DNA of 20,483 nucleotides from SBAX01 sp043806315 (GTDB lineage: Bacteria; Planctomycetota; Phycisphaerae; UBA1845): contig JAZDHF010000063.1 of assembly GCA_043806315.1 (NCBI GenBank), positions 1-20,483 of the forward strand. Reading direction: 5' to 3'. A program made the translations under genes and the position numbers. This document shows, in pieces, positions 8,906-15,714 of this stretch (positions are counted from its first letter, which is position 1; every line of letters begins with the position of its first letter). The notes beneath the pieces are model-generated. The model was not told the DNA's origin and did no database searches. It saw only the letters and a program-made list of their open reading frames with translations.

Positions 8906-8924
8906 GCCGTGTTTCCAACACGGC
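8906..8924. repeat. 7-bp stem hairpin
   Basis: GCCGTGT (8906-8912) pairs with ACACGGC (8918-8924) around TTCCA. It is the third stem-loop in about 110 bases upstream of ftsK. On its own it could be chance. Confidence 0.45.
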
Positions 8925-9009
8925 GCACGAATACTCCTCTTCGACTTACAACGGCAGGCGAACCCCGTTGCCGATGCTGATAATCGCGCTGGGGGTGTTA
9001 TCGGCGCTC

Positions 9010-9160
9010 AACCGAGGGACGCTGGAGCGAAACCGTCGGATGCTCCACGCGACCGTCAGACGAGCCGACCGAGGGTCACACGCGCCGACCGAGTAGGGAG
9101 GGTCCAGGTGGGAGCGCGGAGACCGAGGGTCGGACGACGCGACCGAGGAGGGAGCGTCCG
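9010..9160. repeat. Cluster of degenerate ~20-bp repeats (core RACCGAGGG / GCGACCGAGGAGGGAGCG)
   Basis: The core (A/G)ACCG(AG/TC) recurs with starts at 9010, 9031, 9051, 9067, 9087, 9121 and 9141. Four of the six intervals are 20 or 21 bases; the others are 16 and 34. The last copy, GCGACCGAGGAGGGAGCG, closely resembles a sequence inside the membrane-protein gene at 18815-18837. The repeats are too diverged and too short for CRISPR and have no unique spacers of constant size. Confidence 0.6.
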
Positions 9161-9195
9161 GGAGGGTCCGGCGTCGAGGTCGGTGTGAGAATGGG

Positions 9196-9984
9196 TCAAG
9201 GCTTGGTCTTGGCCTTTTTCAACTCCGGCCAGGCGGCGTCGGCGGTCTTGATCGTTTCCGTGGGGTCGGCTTCGAAGGTTTTCTTGGCGTTCGCATCGAA
9301 GAAGAGATAGGTCCGGCCCTCGACCATGGCGAACACCGTCGGGTCGCCGGGATAGCGCTTGCTTTTCGAGACGGCCACGGCGCAGAAGCCGGCATACTGC
9401 GGAATGAACTTGTCGGGCTCCTTGACGAACGCCGTCTTGGCCTCGGCGCTCGAGAGGTGGTAGACCTCGCCGCGCATCAACTGTTTGAATTTCACGTCGC
9501 CTTTGACGGCCTTGCCCGCGAGTCGGTACGACACGGGACAGTAGCCCCCGATCATCGGCTTGGCGAACCGTTCATCGGCCATGGCGATGTAATCCTTCGG
9601 CTTGCCGTCGAAGTTCCGCACCGCCCGCTCCACGGAGAACAAATAGACCTTGCCGTCAACCACGCGGAACAGCGTGGGATCGGACGGGAGTCGGTTGCCG
9701 TACGACCCGCCGAGGGCAACGGTGCACAACCCCCCGTATTGCGGCAGGAACTTGTCGGGATCCGCGTCAAACTGCTTCTTAGCTTCCGCGTCGGCGAGAT
9801 AGTACACGTTGCCCTGGTATTCCGATCGGTGCGCGGGATCGCCCTTGACGGCCTTCCCGGCCAGGAGGTAGGAGGCCGGACAGTATCCTCCCAACATCGG
9901 CTCGACGGGCTGCTCCGCCGACGCGACCCGCGCGAAGGCGACCAACGTGCCTAGCACGAGCAAAGATCTACTTGGAGATTGCAT
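9196..9984 (-). CDS. Secreted protein with two tandem YHS-like repeats
   Basis: The 262-residue product starts at ATG 9984, supported by AGGGAGAG upstream; the open frame beyond it runs into the transposon end. The signal peptide is residues 1-23 with cleavage ASA|EQ. Two homologous halves follow. Residues 32-125 start GGYCPASYLLAGKAVKGD and contain DPDKFLPQYGGLC. Residues 146-240 start GGYCPVSYRLAGKAVKGD and contain EPDKFIPQYAGFC. Each half then has a (S/G)DPT.F..V.G..YLF segment. Cys35/Cys87 and Cys149/Cys201 occupy equivalent places and may form disulfides or bind metal. The pattern matches small YHS-domain proteins of unknown, possibly metal-related, function outside the cytoplasm. Family fairly sure, role unknown. 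Confidence 0.8.
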   Translation of the reverse strand: MQSPSRSLLVLGTLVAFARVASAEQPVEPMLGGYCPASYLLAGKAVKGDPAHRSEYQGNVYYLADAEAKKQFDADPDKFLPQYGGLCTVALGGSYGNRLPSDPTLFRVVDGKVYLFSVERAVRNFDGKPKDYIAMADERFAKPMIGGYCPVSYRLAGKAVKGDVKFKQLMRGEVYHLSSAEAKTAFVKEPDKFIPQYAGFCAVAVSKSKRYPGDPTVFAMVEGRTYLFFDANAKKTFEADPTETIKTADAAWPELKKAKTKP

Positions 9985-10065
9985 ATCGGACTCTCCCTGA
10001 CGGCTACGCATCGAAGGCCGTCGCCTGTGATCGTTGTATCGGCATCCGCTTCCACCGGCTTGAAT

Positions 10066-10086
10066 ATTAGGGACAGTCACCTATTT
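10066..10086. repeat. Left inverted end of the transposase element
   Basis: The 21-base sequence contains TTAGGGACAGTCACCTAT and is the exact reverse complement of 10814-10834. Pairing breaks immediately on both sides. Confidence 0.85.
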
Positions 10087-10123
10087 TCTTGACGACTGCC
10101 GTCCGCGGGCGTAGAATCCGCCC

Positions 10124-10819
10124 ATGCCGCGGGTTGCTCGCATCGTCCTTCCCGGCGTCCCCCACCACGTCACCCAACGCGGCAACAACCGCCAGAACGT
10201 CTTCTTCACCGACGACGACCGGCGACTCTACCTCACGCTACTCAAGGAAAACGCCGACCGCTTCGGCCTCGCCGTCTCAGCCTACTGCCTCATGCCCAAC
10301 CACGTCCACCTCGTCGCCACGCCGTCCGCCGCCGACTCGCTGGCCAAGGCCGTCGGGCGGACCAACTTCCGCTACGCCCAGTATCTGAACCGTTCCCGCC
10401 GGCGCAGCGGGCACCTCTGGCAAAACCGCTTCTTCTCTTGCTCACTGCAGGAGATGCACCTCTGGCGGGCGATCCGTTATGTGGAGCGAAACCCAGTCCG
10501 TGCTCAATTGGCCCGGCTGGCCTGGCGATACCCCTGGTCCAGCGCGGGCGCGCACGTCGGCGAGGTCGATGCCAGCGGACTGCTGAATCTGGCGGCGTGG
10601 CGAAAGGAATGGAAGCCGGGTCGATGGGCGGAGGCCCTTCGCGACGCCGACGACGAAGGCGTAGCGCAACTCCGCTCCGCCACGCACGTCGGCCGACCGC
10701 TGGGCGATGAAGCCTTTCTCGACCGGCTCGAGCGTGACTTGGCCCGTCCGGTTCGGGCGAGGCCCGTCGGACGACCACGAATCAACAGAGGGCAACAACA
10801 AGGACTGGAGACTAAATAG
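10124..10819 (+). CDS. REP-associated tyrosine transposase-like protein (Y1/HUH family)
   Basis: A 231-residue single-strand DNA transposase of the Y1 (HUH) class. The N-terminal MPRVARIVLPGVPHHVTQRGN is typical. The HUH metal motif is H60-V-H62 in MPNHVHLVATP, and the likely catalytic tyrosine is Tyr119 in AIRYVERNPVRA. A C-terminal region with HVGRPLGDEAFLDRLE and a basic VGRPR tail is common in this REP-associated group. ATG 10124 is the natural start because the homology begins right there. The stop codon TAG (10817-10819) is formed by the right inverted end, so gene and end are tightly packed. It appears intact and could be active on its own ends or on related repeats. Confidence 0.9.
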   Translation: MPRVARIVLPGVPHHVTQRGNNRQNVFFTDDDRRLYLTLLKENADRFGLAVSAYCLMPNHVHLVATPSAADSLAKAVGRTNFRYAQYLNRSRRRSGHLWQNRFFSCSLQEMHLWRAIRYVERNPVRAQLARLAWRYPWSSAGAHVGEVDASGLLNLAAWRKEWKPGRWAEALRDADDEGVAQLRSATHVGRPLGDEAFLDRLERDLARPVRARPVGRPRINRGQQQGLETK

Positions 10820-10834
10820 GTGACTGTCCCTAAT
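10814..10834. repeat. Right inverted end of the transposase element
   Basis: Exact reverse complement of 10066-10086; contains ATAGGTGACTGTCCCTAA. It supplies the transposase stop codon. TAATTCC is repeated at once to the right (TAATTCCTAATTCC). Confidence 0.85.
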
Positions 10835-11137
10835 TCCTAATTCCCAAACCGCACATGGAAAAACCGCTCCCCGCCAAATCCGCTGATTTTGGCGATCGGT
10901 CAACACAGAGTTATTAAAGTAACTGCCCGCTCCTTCGACAGGGTGCGAAGAGGCGGTCACAAAGATGACAGCTTCCGGCGCGTCGGGCAGTCCGGAGAGC
11001 CCAGTCGACGGGGTCGTCGTTGGAGGGCGTAGGGGTACAGAACGTCCCTCCTCGCTCGTTGTGCCGAGAGCAGGTATTCTGCGCTACGAAGTTGACTCGG
11101 GTTTGAACTTCATTCCGATTCGATGGTGGTTGTCACG
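10835..11137. other. Intergenic region between the transposase and the ABC operon
   Basis: No convincing gene. A 7-bp stem (CGCCAAA at 10872-10878 with TTTGGCG at 10888-10894) is the only notable structure. TTGACT in the region just before the first ABC gene could be a -35, but no good -10 follows at 16-18 bases. The promoter of the ABC operon should be here. Confidence 0.4.
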
Positions 11138-12061
11138 ATGGGACCTATTCTGGAATGCGATCGGCTGACCAAGCGTTACGGTCGGATCGTTGCCCTCAAG
11201 GGAATCACCCTAACGCTCCAGCCCGGCATCGTCGGACTGCTCGGTCCCAACGGGGCCGGGAAGAGCACGCTCATCAGCGTCCTTCTCGGCCAAACACCCG
11301 TGACCTCTGGAGCGGCGACGGTGCTGGGTCTGGACATCCGGCGACGGCAGCGCGCCATCCGCCGGCGCGTTGGGTTCGTGCCGGAAAACGACTGCCTCAT
11401 TCCAGGCATGTCCGGCACGGGGTATGTGTACTTCGCGGGGCGGTTGGCGGGCATGTCGCACGCCGATGCCATGCAACGGGCCCACGAGGTCCTCGATTAC
11501 GTCGGGATGGAGGAGGCCCGCTACCGGCCGGCCGAACAGTATTCGGGCGGAATGAAGCAGCGGCTCAAGCTGGCGCAGGCACTCGTCCATGATCCCGATC
11601 ACTTGTTCCTCGACGAGCCGACGAACGGCATGGACCCTCAGGGGCGGCAGGTCATGCTCTCGCTCATCAGCGATCTGGGCCACGCGGGGATCAGCGTCCT
11701 CCTCTCCAGCCATCTGCTCCCGGACGTCGAACGAGTATGCGATCGGGTCGTCATCATGGGCGGCGGAGAGGTGCTGACCGAGGGACACCTCGAAGAAATG
11801 AATAAGCCGCATCCTACATTGTATCGCGTGGATTTCCGGGGCGACACGACTCTGTTTCTGCGGCGGCTCACTGAGCGGTCCGTGCGCGTTCTCGACCAGA
11901 GGGACGGCTGTTTTCAGATCGCCCTGCCCGAGGAAGGCTCGCAACGGCTCGTCTTTCAGGCGGCTCAGGACACCGGCACGAAGCTCTTCGGTCTGCAGCC
12001 CAAACGCAGCTCGCTCGAGGAAACGTTCATGGCCGCAATCCAGAGGCAACAGGGCGCATGA
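11138..12061 (+). CDS. ABC transporter ATP-binding protein (first pair)
   Basis: Cytoplasmic ATPase subunit of an ABC-2 type transporter. From ATG 11138 (307 residues), Walker A is GPNGAGKST near residue 36, the signature is YSGGMKQRLKLAQAL, Walker B is HLFLDEPTNGMDP, and the switch His lies in LLSSHLL. A C-terminal extension of about 90 residues after the ABC core is common in this GldA/CcmA/NatA-like group. ATG 11123 in the same frame is possible, but GGTGG before 11138 and the family N-terminus (GPILECDRLTKRYG) favour 11138. The last codons overlap the next gene as ATGA, so the two are translationally coupled. Substrate unknown. Confidence 0.9.
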   Translation: MGPILECDRLTKRYGRIVALKGITLTLQPGIVGLLGPNGAGKSTLISVLLGQTPVTSGAATVLGLDIRRRQRAIRRRVGFVPENDCLIPGMSGTGYVYFAGRLAGMSHADAMQRAHEVLDYVGMEEARYRPAEQYSGGMKQRLKLAQALVHDPDHLFLDEPTNGMDPQGRQVMLSLISDLGHAGISVLLSSHLLPDVERVCDRVVIMGGGEVLTEGHLEEMNKPHPTLYRVDFRGDTTLFLRRLTERSVRVLDQRDGCFQIALPEEGSQRLVFQAAQDTGTKLFGLQPKRSSLEETFMAAIQRQQGA

Positions 12062-13065
12062 CCACGGCATCGGCAGATCGGGCACATCAGTATCAGCGCT
12101 GGCAGGGCACACTGGGCAAGACGCATTGGACCTGGCCGGCCATCGTCGTGAGCGGCATCAAATTGTCGCTCCGGCTTTCCAAGATGCAGCTTCTTCTGCT
12201 GACAAGCGGAATACCCATGCTGACAGCCGTCGTTGTGTTCTACGTCACTTCGCTGTTGGAGTCTGTGGTCGGCACGGACCAGGCCAAGGAAATGTACGAT
12301 TTTCTCAATGCACTTCTGCATATCGACATACGGGGGGTCAGCCAACTCGCCGAATTCCGCGACGTGCTTTGGCGCACCACCTTTCTCATGGTGGCCAAGT
12401 TTCAGATGTTCTGGGTGTTGATCGTCGTGGCCCGCGTCGGCGCAGGCGTGATCGCCAACGATCTGAAGACCCGGGCGCTGCCTATTTACTTCGCCAAGCC
12501 CGTCACGCCCGTCACCTACCTTCTGGGAAAAGGGGCTGTTGTCGCCTCTTTCGTGGCTCTTATCACACTTGTTCCAAGTCTTGCCGCGTTCGCTTTGGGC
12601 ATTGCGCTGACCGGCGGACCGGGGACCTGGCCTCAGTTGTTGACGCTCGCTGTGGATCTGACGGCCAGCGGGACGTTGGTGTGTGTTGTTTCCGCGGCGG
12701 TCATTCTCGCGCTTTCGAGCATTACGTCGGACCAGCGTTACGTGACCGTCGGCTGGGTGGCGCTCTGCCTCCTGCCGGCCTTCGCCCAGGCCATCGTCAA
12801 CGAGTCTCTCCCCGCGGAGTCTAGAATGGGCTGGCTGGGATGCCTCTCCTTGCGCGACGACATTGTGATCGTCATCGAGTACCTGCTTCGCATTCGGGAG
12901 GGGCTGGCCGCAACCTCGTTGCCTGCAGAGCGGTTCGCCGAGGCCCTGGGAAGCCCAGTCGATCCTGCGAAGGCCGCCTTGGTTCTTGGGGTCTTCACCG
13001 CGGCGGCGATTGTCTTCAGTTGGCGGCGAGTGGTGCGATTCTCGCGAACCGCGGCGACGGTTTGA
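12058..13065 (+). CDS. ABC-2 type permease (first pair)
   Basis: A 335-residue integral membrane protein and presumed partner of the preceding ATPase, whose stop overlaps this start by four bases (ATGA). Hydrophobic segments occur at about residues 43-66, 117-137, 160-185, 197-225, 228-246 and 298-318. The loop DLKTRALPIYFAKPVTPVTYLLGK is typical of ABC-2 permeases, which often have sequences like Ly.s(K/R)P.tr..yllGK there. A larger extracytoplasmic loop (about 67-115) lies between the first two membrane segments. The next gene starts 12 bp after the stop. Direction (export) is inferred from the family. Confidence 0.83.
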   Translation: MTTASADRAHQYQRWQGTLGKTHWTWPAIVVSGIKLSLRLSKMQLLLLTSGIPMLTAVVVFYVTSLLESVVGTDQAKEMYDFLNALLHIDIRGVSQLAEFRDVLWRTTFLMVAKFQMFWVLIVVARVGAGVIANDLKTRALPIYFAKPVTPVTYLLGKGAVVASFVALITLVPSLAAFALGIALTGGPGTWPQLLTLAVDLTASGTLVCVVSAAVILALSSITSDQRYVTVGWVALCLLPAFAQAIVNESLPAESRMGWLGCLSLRDDIVIVIEYLLRIREGLAATSLPAERFAEALGSPVDPAKAALVLGVFTAAAIVFSWRRVVRFSRTAATV

Positions 13066-13076
13066 GTAGGTGATCT

Positions 13077-14006
13077 GTGGCCGTCATTGAGTTGGTCCAG
13101 CTATCGAAGTGGTACGGCGAGGTCATCGGCCTCAACAACGTGACCGCCGAGATCGGCCCCGGCATCACCGGACTGTTGGGTCCCAACGGCGCCGGCAAAT
13201 CTACATTGATGGGCTTGGCCACCGGCCAGCTCGGACCCAGCAAAGGCGCCATCCGGGTCTTCGGCGGGTCGCCGTGGGACAATCCTCGCCTGCTCTCGCG
13301 GATCGGATATTGTCCCGAAGGCGACCCATTCTGGTCCAACCTGACCGGTTATCAGTTCGTTCTGTTTCTCGCCAAAGTGTCGGGACTTCGCGGCGCCGCT
13401 GCCCGCCGCGCCGCGACGCAGGCCATCGAGCGAACGGGGATGAGCCCCTACGCCGGACGGGCGATCCGCGGCTATTCGAAAGGAATGCGCCAGCGGATCA
13501 AGATCGCCCAGGCTCTCGCCCATTCCCCTGAGTTGTTGATCCTGGACGAGCCTTTCACCGGCACCGATCCCATCGCCCGCCACGAGCTGACCCATCTGTT
13601 TCGTGAATTGGCGGCGCAGGGGACGAACATCCTCGTGTCCAGCCACGTGCTGCATGAAGTCGAGGCGCTCACGCGGCAGATCCTCATGATCGACCACGGC
13701 CGAATCGTCGCCCAGGGGGACGTGCAGGCCGTCCGCCGCACCTTGCTCGATCGCCCGCACGTCATCCGCGTACGAGTGGATCAACCGCGTAAACTCGCCT
13801 CGCAGCTCGCGGGTTGGGAGATGGTCACTGAGGTCTCCGTTTCACAGCCGGACACCGTTCTCTTCGAGACCCGTTCGCCCGAGGCCGCGTATGAGCGGCT
13901 CACGACCCTCATCCTGGAAGACGGCCTGACCGTGCGCGAGGTCGCCGCGGCCGACGAAAGCCTGGAAGCCGTTTTCGGATATCTGACCCAGCGGAGCGGA
14001 AAATGA
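13077..14006 (+). CDS. ABC transporter ATP-binding protein (second pair)
   Basis: A 309-residue ATPase with Walker A GPNGAGKST near residue 35, signature YSKGMRQRIKIAQAL (Lys where the first ATPase has Gly), Walker B LLILDEPFTGTDP and switch His in LVSSHVL. The start is GTG 13077, with AGGTGA five bases upstream. It is clearly homologous to the first ATPase but divergent, so the operon may have grown by old duplication of an ATPase-permease pair or by joining two pairs. The stop overlaps the next start as ATGA. The two pairs could form two transporters or one hetero-oligomeric one; the sequence cannot decide this. Confidence 0.9.
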   Translation: MAVIELVQLSKWYGEVIGLNNVTAEIGPGITGLLGPNGAGKSTLMGLATGQLGPSKGAIRVFGGSPWDNPRLLSRIGYCPEGDPFWSNLTGYQFVLFLAKVSGLRGAAARRAATQAIERTGMSPYAGRAIRGYSKGMRQRIKIAQALAHSPELLILDEPFTGTDPIARHELTHLFRELAAQGTNILVSSHVLHEVEALTRQILMIDHGRIVAQGDVQAVRRTLLDRPHVIRVRVDQPRKLASQLAGWEMVTEVSVSQPDTVLFETRSPEAAYERLTTLILEDGLTVREVAAADESLEAVFGYLTQRSGK

Positions 14007-14854
14007 AACCGGCCTTTCCGATCGGAGCGATCGCCGCCCTCTTCTTCTTCACCATCCGTCAGATGCTCCGCGACGCGAAGTTCTGGGCGGTGGCGGCTGC
14101 GCTGTTTCTACCCTGTGCGCTGGCCCTCCTGATCCGGCACTTTCATCCTCCCATCAAGAGCCTTGAACCGGCGTGGCATCTCTATCACGGCCTGTCGCAG
14201 TTCATGTTCCTCATGGGACTCTTGCCGCTCGCGTGCATGATCTATGGAACTGGGTTGATCGGAACCGAAGCCGAATCGAAAACGATCGGATATCTGATTA
14301 CCCGCCGCCTTCGACGTCGCACCGTCTTACTCACCAAGTTCGTCGCCACAGCGCTCGTGCTGATCGTAGCTTGCGGCGTTGCCTCGGCGGCGATTTACGC
14401 TTCCGTGGTATGCCGTTTGGATTGGCAATCGCTTGCCCCAAAGTCGGCGGCCTTCGCCGACTGGAACCCCGCCCAGGAGCTGATTGTTTATCTGAGCGTC
14501 ACCGCCCTCGGCGTCATCGGGTTCTTGGCGATCTTCAGCCTCATCGGTCTCTTGACCGCCAGGCCGCTGGCGATGTCGGTGTTCTACATGATCGTCGTCG
14601 AGCTGGTCATCGGCAACCTGCCCGCCCGCGCAAGGGCGTACAGTCTGATCCATCAACTGCGCGTCAGCGCTGCGGCGTCGATCCCCCGTCTGGTCAACCT
14701 GTTTGAACTTCCCTCGGACCTTGGCGCGCAGCTTTTCCCTGCCGACGGATCGGGCGTCCCCGAAGTGCTGATTGCCTCCGGCGCCGCACTTTTTCTTGCC
14801 TGTGTGCTCGTGACGGTGCGGGAATTGACGCCTTCAAAAGTAGCTCGTGACTGA
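14003..14854 (+). CDS. ABC-2 type permease (second pair)
   Basis: A 283-residue membrane protein coupled to the preceding ATPase by a four-base ATGA overlap. Hydrophobic segments occur at about residues 7-22, 29-47, 68-90, 111-133, 166-186, 190-207 and 250-273. GLIGTEAESKTIGYLITRRLRRRTVLLTKF matches the ABC-2 pattern E...T..yLlTRP..R...l.sK. It is shorter than the first permease and lacks its long extracytoplasmic loop. Last gene of the tight four-gene operon. Confidence 0.83.
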   Translation: MKPAFPIGAIAALFFFTIRQMLRDAKFWAVAAALFLPCALALLIRHFHPPIKSLEPAWHLYHGLSQFMFLMGLLPLACMIYGTGLIGTEAESKTIGYLITRRLRRRTVLLTKFVATALVLIVACGVASAAIYASVVCRLDWQSLAPKSAAFADWNPAQELIVYLSVTALGVIGFLAIFSLIGLLTARPLAMSVFYMIVVELVIGNLPARARAYSLIHQLRVSAAASIPRLVNLFELPSDLGAQLFPADGSGVPEVLIASGAALFLACVLVTVRELTPSKVARD

Positions 14855-14898
14855 GGCATTGAGGCGACGTGGCCAATCGGTGAGAAGTGTCGTCAAGA

Positions 14899-14936
14899 CG
14901 GTTCGCATTGTTTTTGAGCGAACCGCCACGAGCGGT
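14899..14936 (+). other. Overlapping, mutually exclusive hairpins before the small ORFs
   Basis: CGGTTCGC (14899-14906) pairs with GCGAACCG (14918-14925) around a T-rich loop. ACCGC (14922-14926) can alternatively pair with GCGGT (14932-14936). The second stem uses bases of the first. Both lie just before the GGAGGA at 14941-14946 that serves the small ORF at 14954. An attenuator or translational switch is conceivable, but there is no U-tract. Confidence 0.35.
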
Positions 14937-14953
14937 CGCTGGAGGAACTGAAG

Positions 14954-15079
14954 ATGACGCAACAAGAAATGGGAGAATTCGCGAAGGTGATCTCGAAGCT
15001 GATCCGCGAAAGCGCTGGGGTGCGGCAAGCGATCTGGGATTGCGCTTGCCAGTGTCCGAACCTCGTGGTCGAGTATTGA
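14954..15079 (+). CDS. Small Cys-containing protein, 41 residues, unknown
   Basis: Too short for usual gene callers but well supported locally. ATG 14954 has GGAGGA eight bases upstream (14941-14946) and codon third positions are G/C-rich like neighbouring genes. The peptide begins MTQQEMGEFAKVISKLIRES, a likely amphipathic helix, and ends with IWDCACQCPNLVVEY, with three Cys in a C-A-C-Q-C cluster. The stop TGA (15077-15079) overlaps a TTG in the -1 frame, which opens a second plausible coding stretch. It may be a separate small gene coupled to the next, or the first half of a gene broken or programmed to frameshift. I do not recognise a family. It lies 99 bp behind the ABC operon on the same strand. 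Confidence 0.45.
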   Translation: MTQQEMGEFAKVISKLIRESAGVRQAIWDCACQCPNLVVEY

Positions 15080-15405
15080 GATGGGATGTGGATGACACCT
15101 GCGATGTCCATCGCAACCGCATCTGGATCCCGAAAGAAAGCGAGAATGTGAAAGTGTTGGCGCACCTTGCGTGCTGCACCAACAACAATGACGTCCTCAC
15201 GATTCGTGTTCCTGACATCGACGACGACGGGAATCCGGCACATGGGAACATCCAGATAAACGTAGGCTCGTCGCCTCCTGTGGGTCAAGGGATCAGTTCA
15301 GCGGCTCGCCGCAGGGTCTCGCCGATCGGGAGGTGGAGCAGGACGTCGGCGAGGCAGTCGAGGGGGGTGTCCGTGGCGTTGAGAATGACCAGCGTCGCAC
15401 CGTGA
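15076..15405 (+). CDS. Possible small ORF continuing the 41-residue gene in the -1 frame
   Basis: The frame from TTG 15076 reads RWDVDDTCDVHRNRIWIPKE and on through a Cys-Cys and DIDDDGNPAHGN segment. That composition looks like protein up to about 15290. After that it runs antisense to a sirtuin remnant and its sequence (Arg/Ser-rich) looks non-coding, so the natural gene end may have been lost. The TTG overlaps the stop of the preceding small ORF (TTGA), which allows coupled initiation or a -1 frameshift fusion. No ATG is available at the start. Function unknown. Confidence 0.35.
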   Translation: MRWDVDDTCDVHRNRIWIPKESENVKVLAHLACCTNNNDVLTIRVPDIDDDGNPAHGNIQINVGSSPPVGQGISSAARRRVSPIGRWSRTSARQSRGVSVALRMTSVAP

Positions 15406-15479
15406 TTCTTGGCAACGCGGGGTATGGAGGCGGCGGGCTCGACGACCAGGGAGGATCCGATAGCCAGGAGGAGTTCGGT
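15285..15479 (-). pseudogene. 3' remnant of a sirtuin (Sir2-family NAD-dependent deacylase)
   Basis: About 64 residues match the C-terminal third of Sir2 proteins: ELLLAIGSSLVVEPAASIPRVAK, then GATLVILNATDTPLDCLADVLLHLPIGETL. The NAD-binding N-terminal part, the catalytic His and the zinc-binding Cys pairs are absent. Upstream in the frame the sequence turns Arg-rich and overlaps the ribbon-helix-helix gene. No usable start is present at the homology edge. This looks like a truncated gene left by a deletion or rearrangement whose breakpoint lies between about 15480 and 15497. Confidence 0.7.
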
Positions 15480-15496
15480 CTGCCTTCTTCTGCTTC

Positions 15497-15700
15497 CTAC
15501 GCGTCGCTTGCGTCCTTCTCGCCGTCGCGACACTTGGCGTCCGTACTGCACGCGCCGCCGCCACGTCGCTTTCGCACGGCCTCGCGGAGGACGTACTCGA
15601 TCTGGGCGTTGAGGCTGCGTAGATCGTCCTTGGCCCAGCGGGCAAGTTCGTCCCACAGATCCGAGGGGATCCGCAACAGGTACGGTTTTCGCTCAGACAT
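15497..15700 (-). CDS. Arc-like ribbon-helix-helix DNA-binding protein
   Basis: A 67-residue protein. Residues 5-11 (KPYLLRI) form the expected DNA-contacting beta strand, SDLWDELARWAKDDLRS the first helix, and SLNAQIEYVLREAVRKR the second helix. This is the MetJ/Arc fold that binds DNA as a dimer of dimers. ATG 15700 is chosen because homology begins there; the frame extends upstream into the SPFH gene. It lies 14 bp behind the SPFH gene and is probably in the same transcript. It may repress their common promoter, where a palindrome lies (16628-16640). The last about 20 residues (Cys, Asp, Lys-rich) run to the edge of the sirtuin remnant and may be a rearranged tail. Confidence 0.75.
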   Translation of the reverse strand: MSERKPYLLRIPSDLWDELARWAKDDLRSLNAQIEYVLREAVRKRRGGGACSTDAKCRDGEKDASDA

Positions 15701-15714
15701 CCCGACGCTCGCGC

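Larger units (their letters stand above)
8765..9195. other. Gene-free region upstream of ftsK with hairpins and degenerate repeats
   Basis: The 431 bases between the ftsK start and the end of the YHS gene hold no convincing gene. From left to right they contain two adjacent perfect hairpins (8818-8841 and 8846-8869), a smaller hairpin (8906-8924), and a purine-rich run of degenerate repeats (9010-9160), each listed separately. I see no clear promoter for ftsK. Confidence 0.6.
10066..10834 (+). mobile_element. RAYT-like transposable element with 21-bp inverted ends (769 bp)
   Basis: A single transposase gene is bounded by perfect inverted repeats at 10066-10086 and 10814-10834. The element sits about 80 bp upstream of the YHS gene start and may have separated that gene from its promoter. 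Further flanking homology is not visible. IS200/IS605 elements normally lack terminal inverted repeats, while REP-associated transposases are flanked by inverted REP sequences, so the second reading fits better. Confidence 0.75.

Noticed and set aside
9010..9160. CRISPR array
   Set aside because: The repeats are about 20 bases including their variable part, strongly diverged, and leave no constant-length unique spacers.
14893..15288. 131-residue open frame on the - strand
   Set aside because: No ribosome site or domain; the opposite strand has the better start signal and codon pattern.
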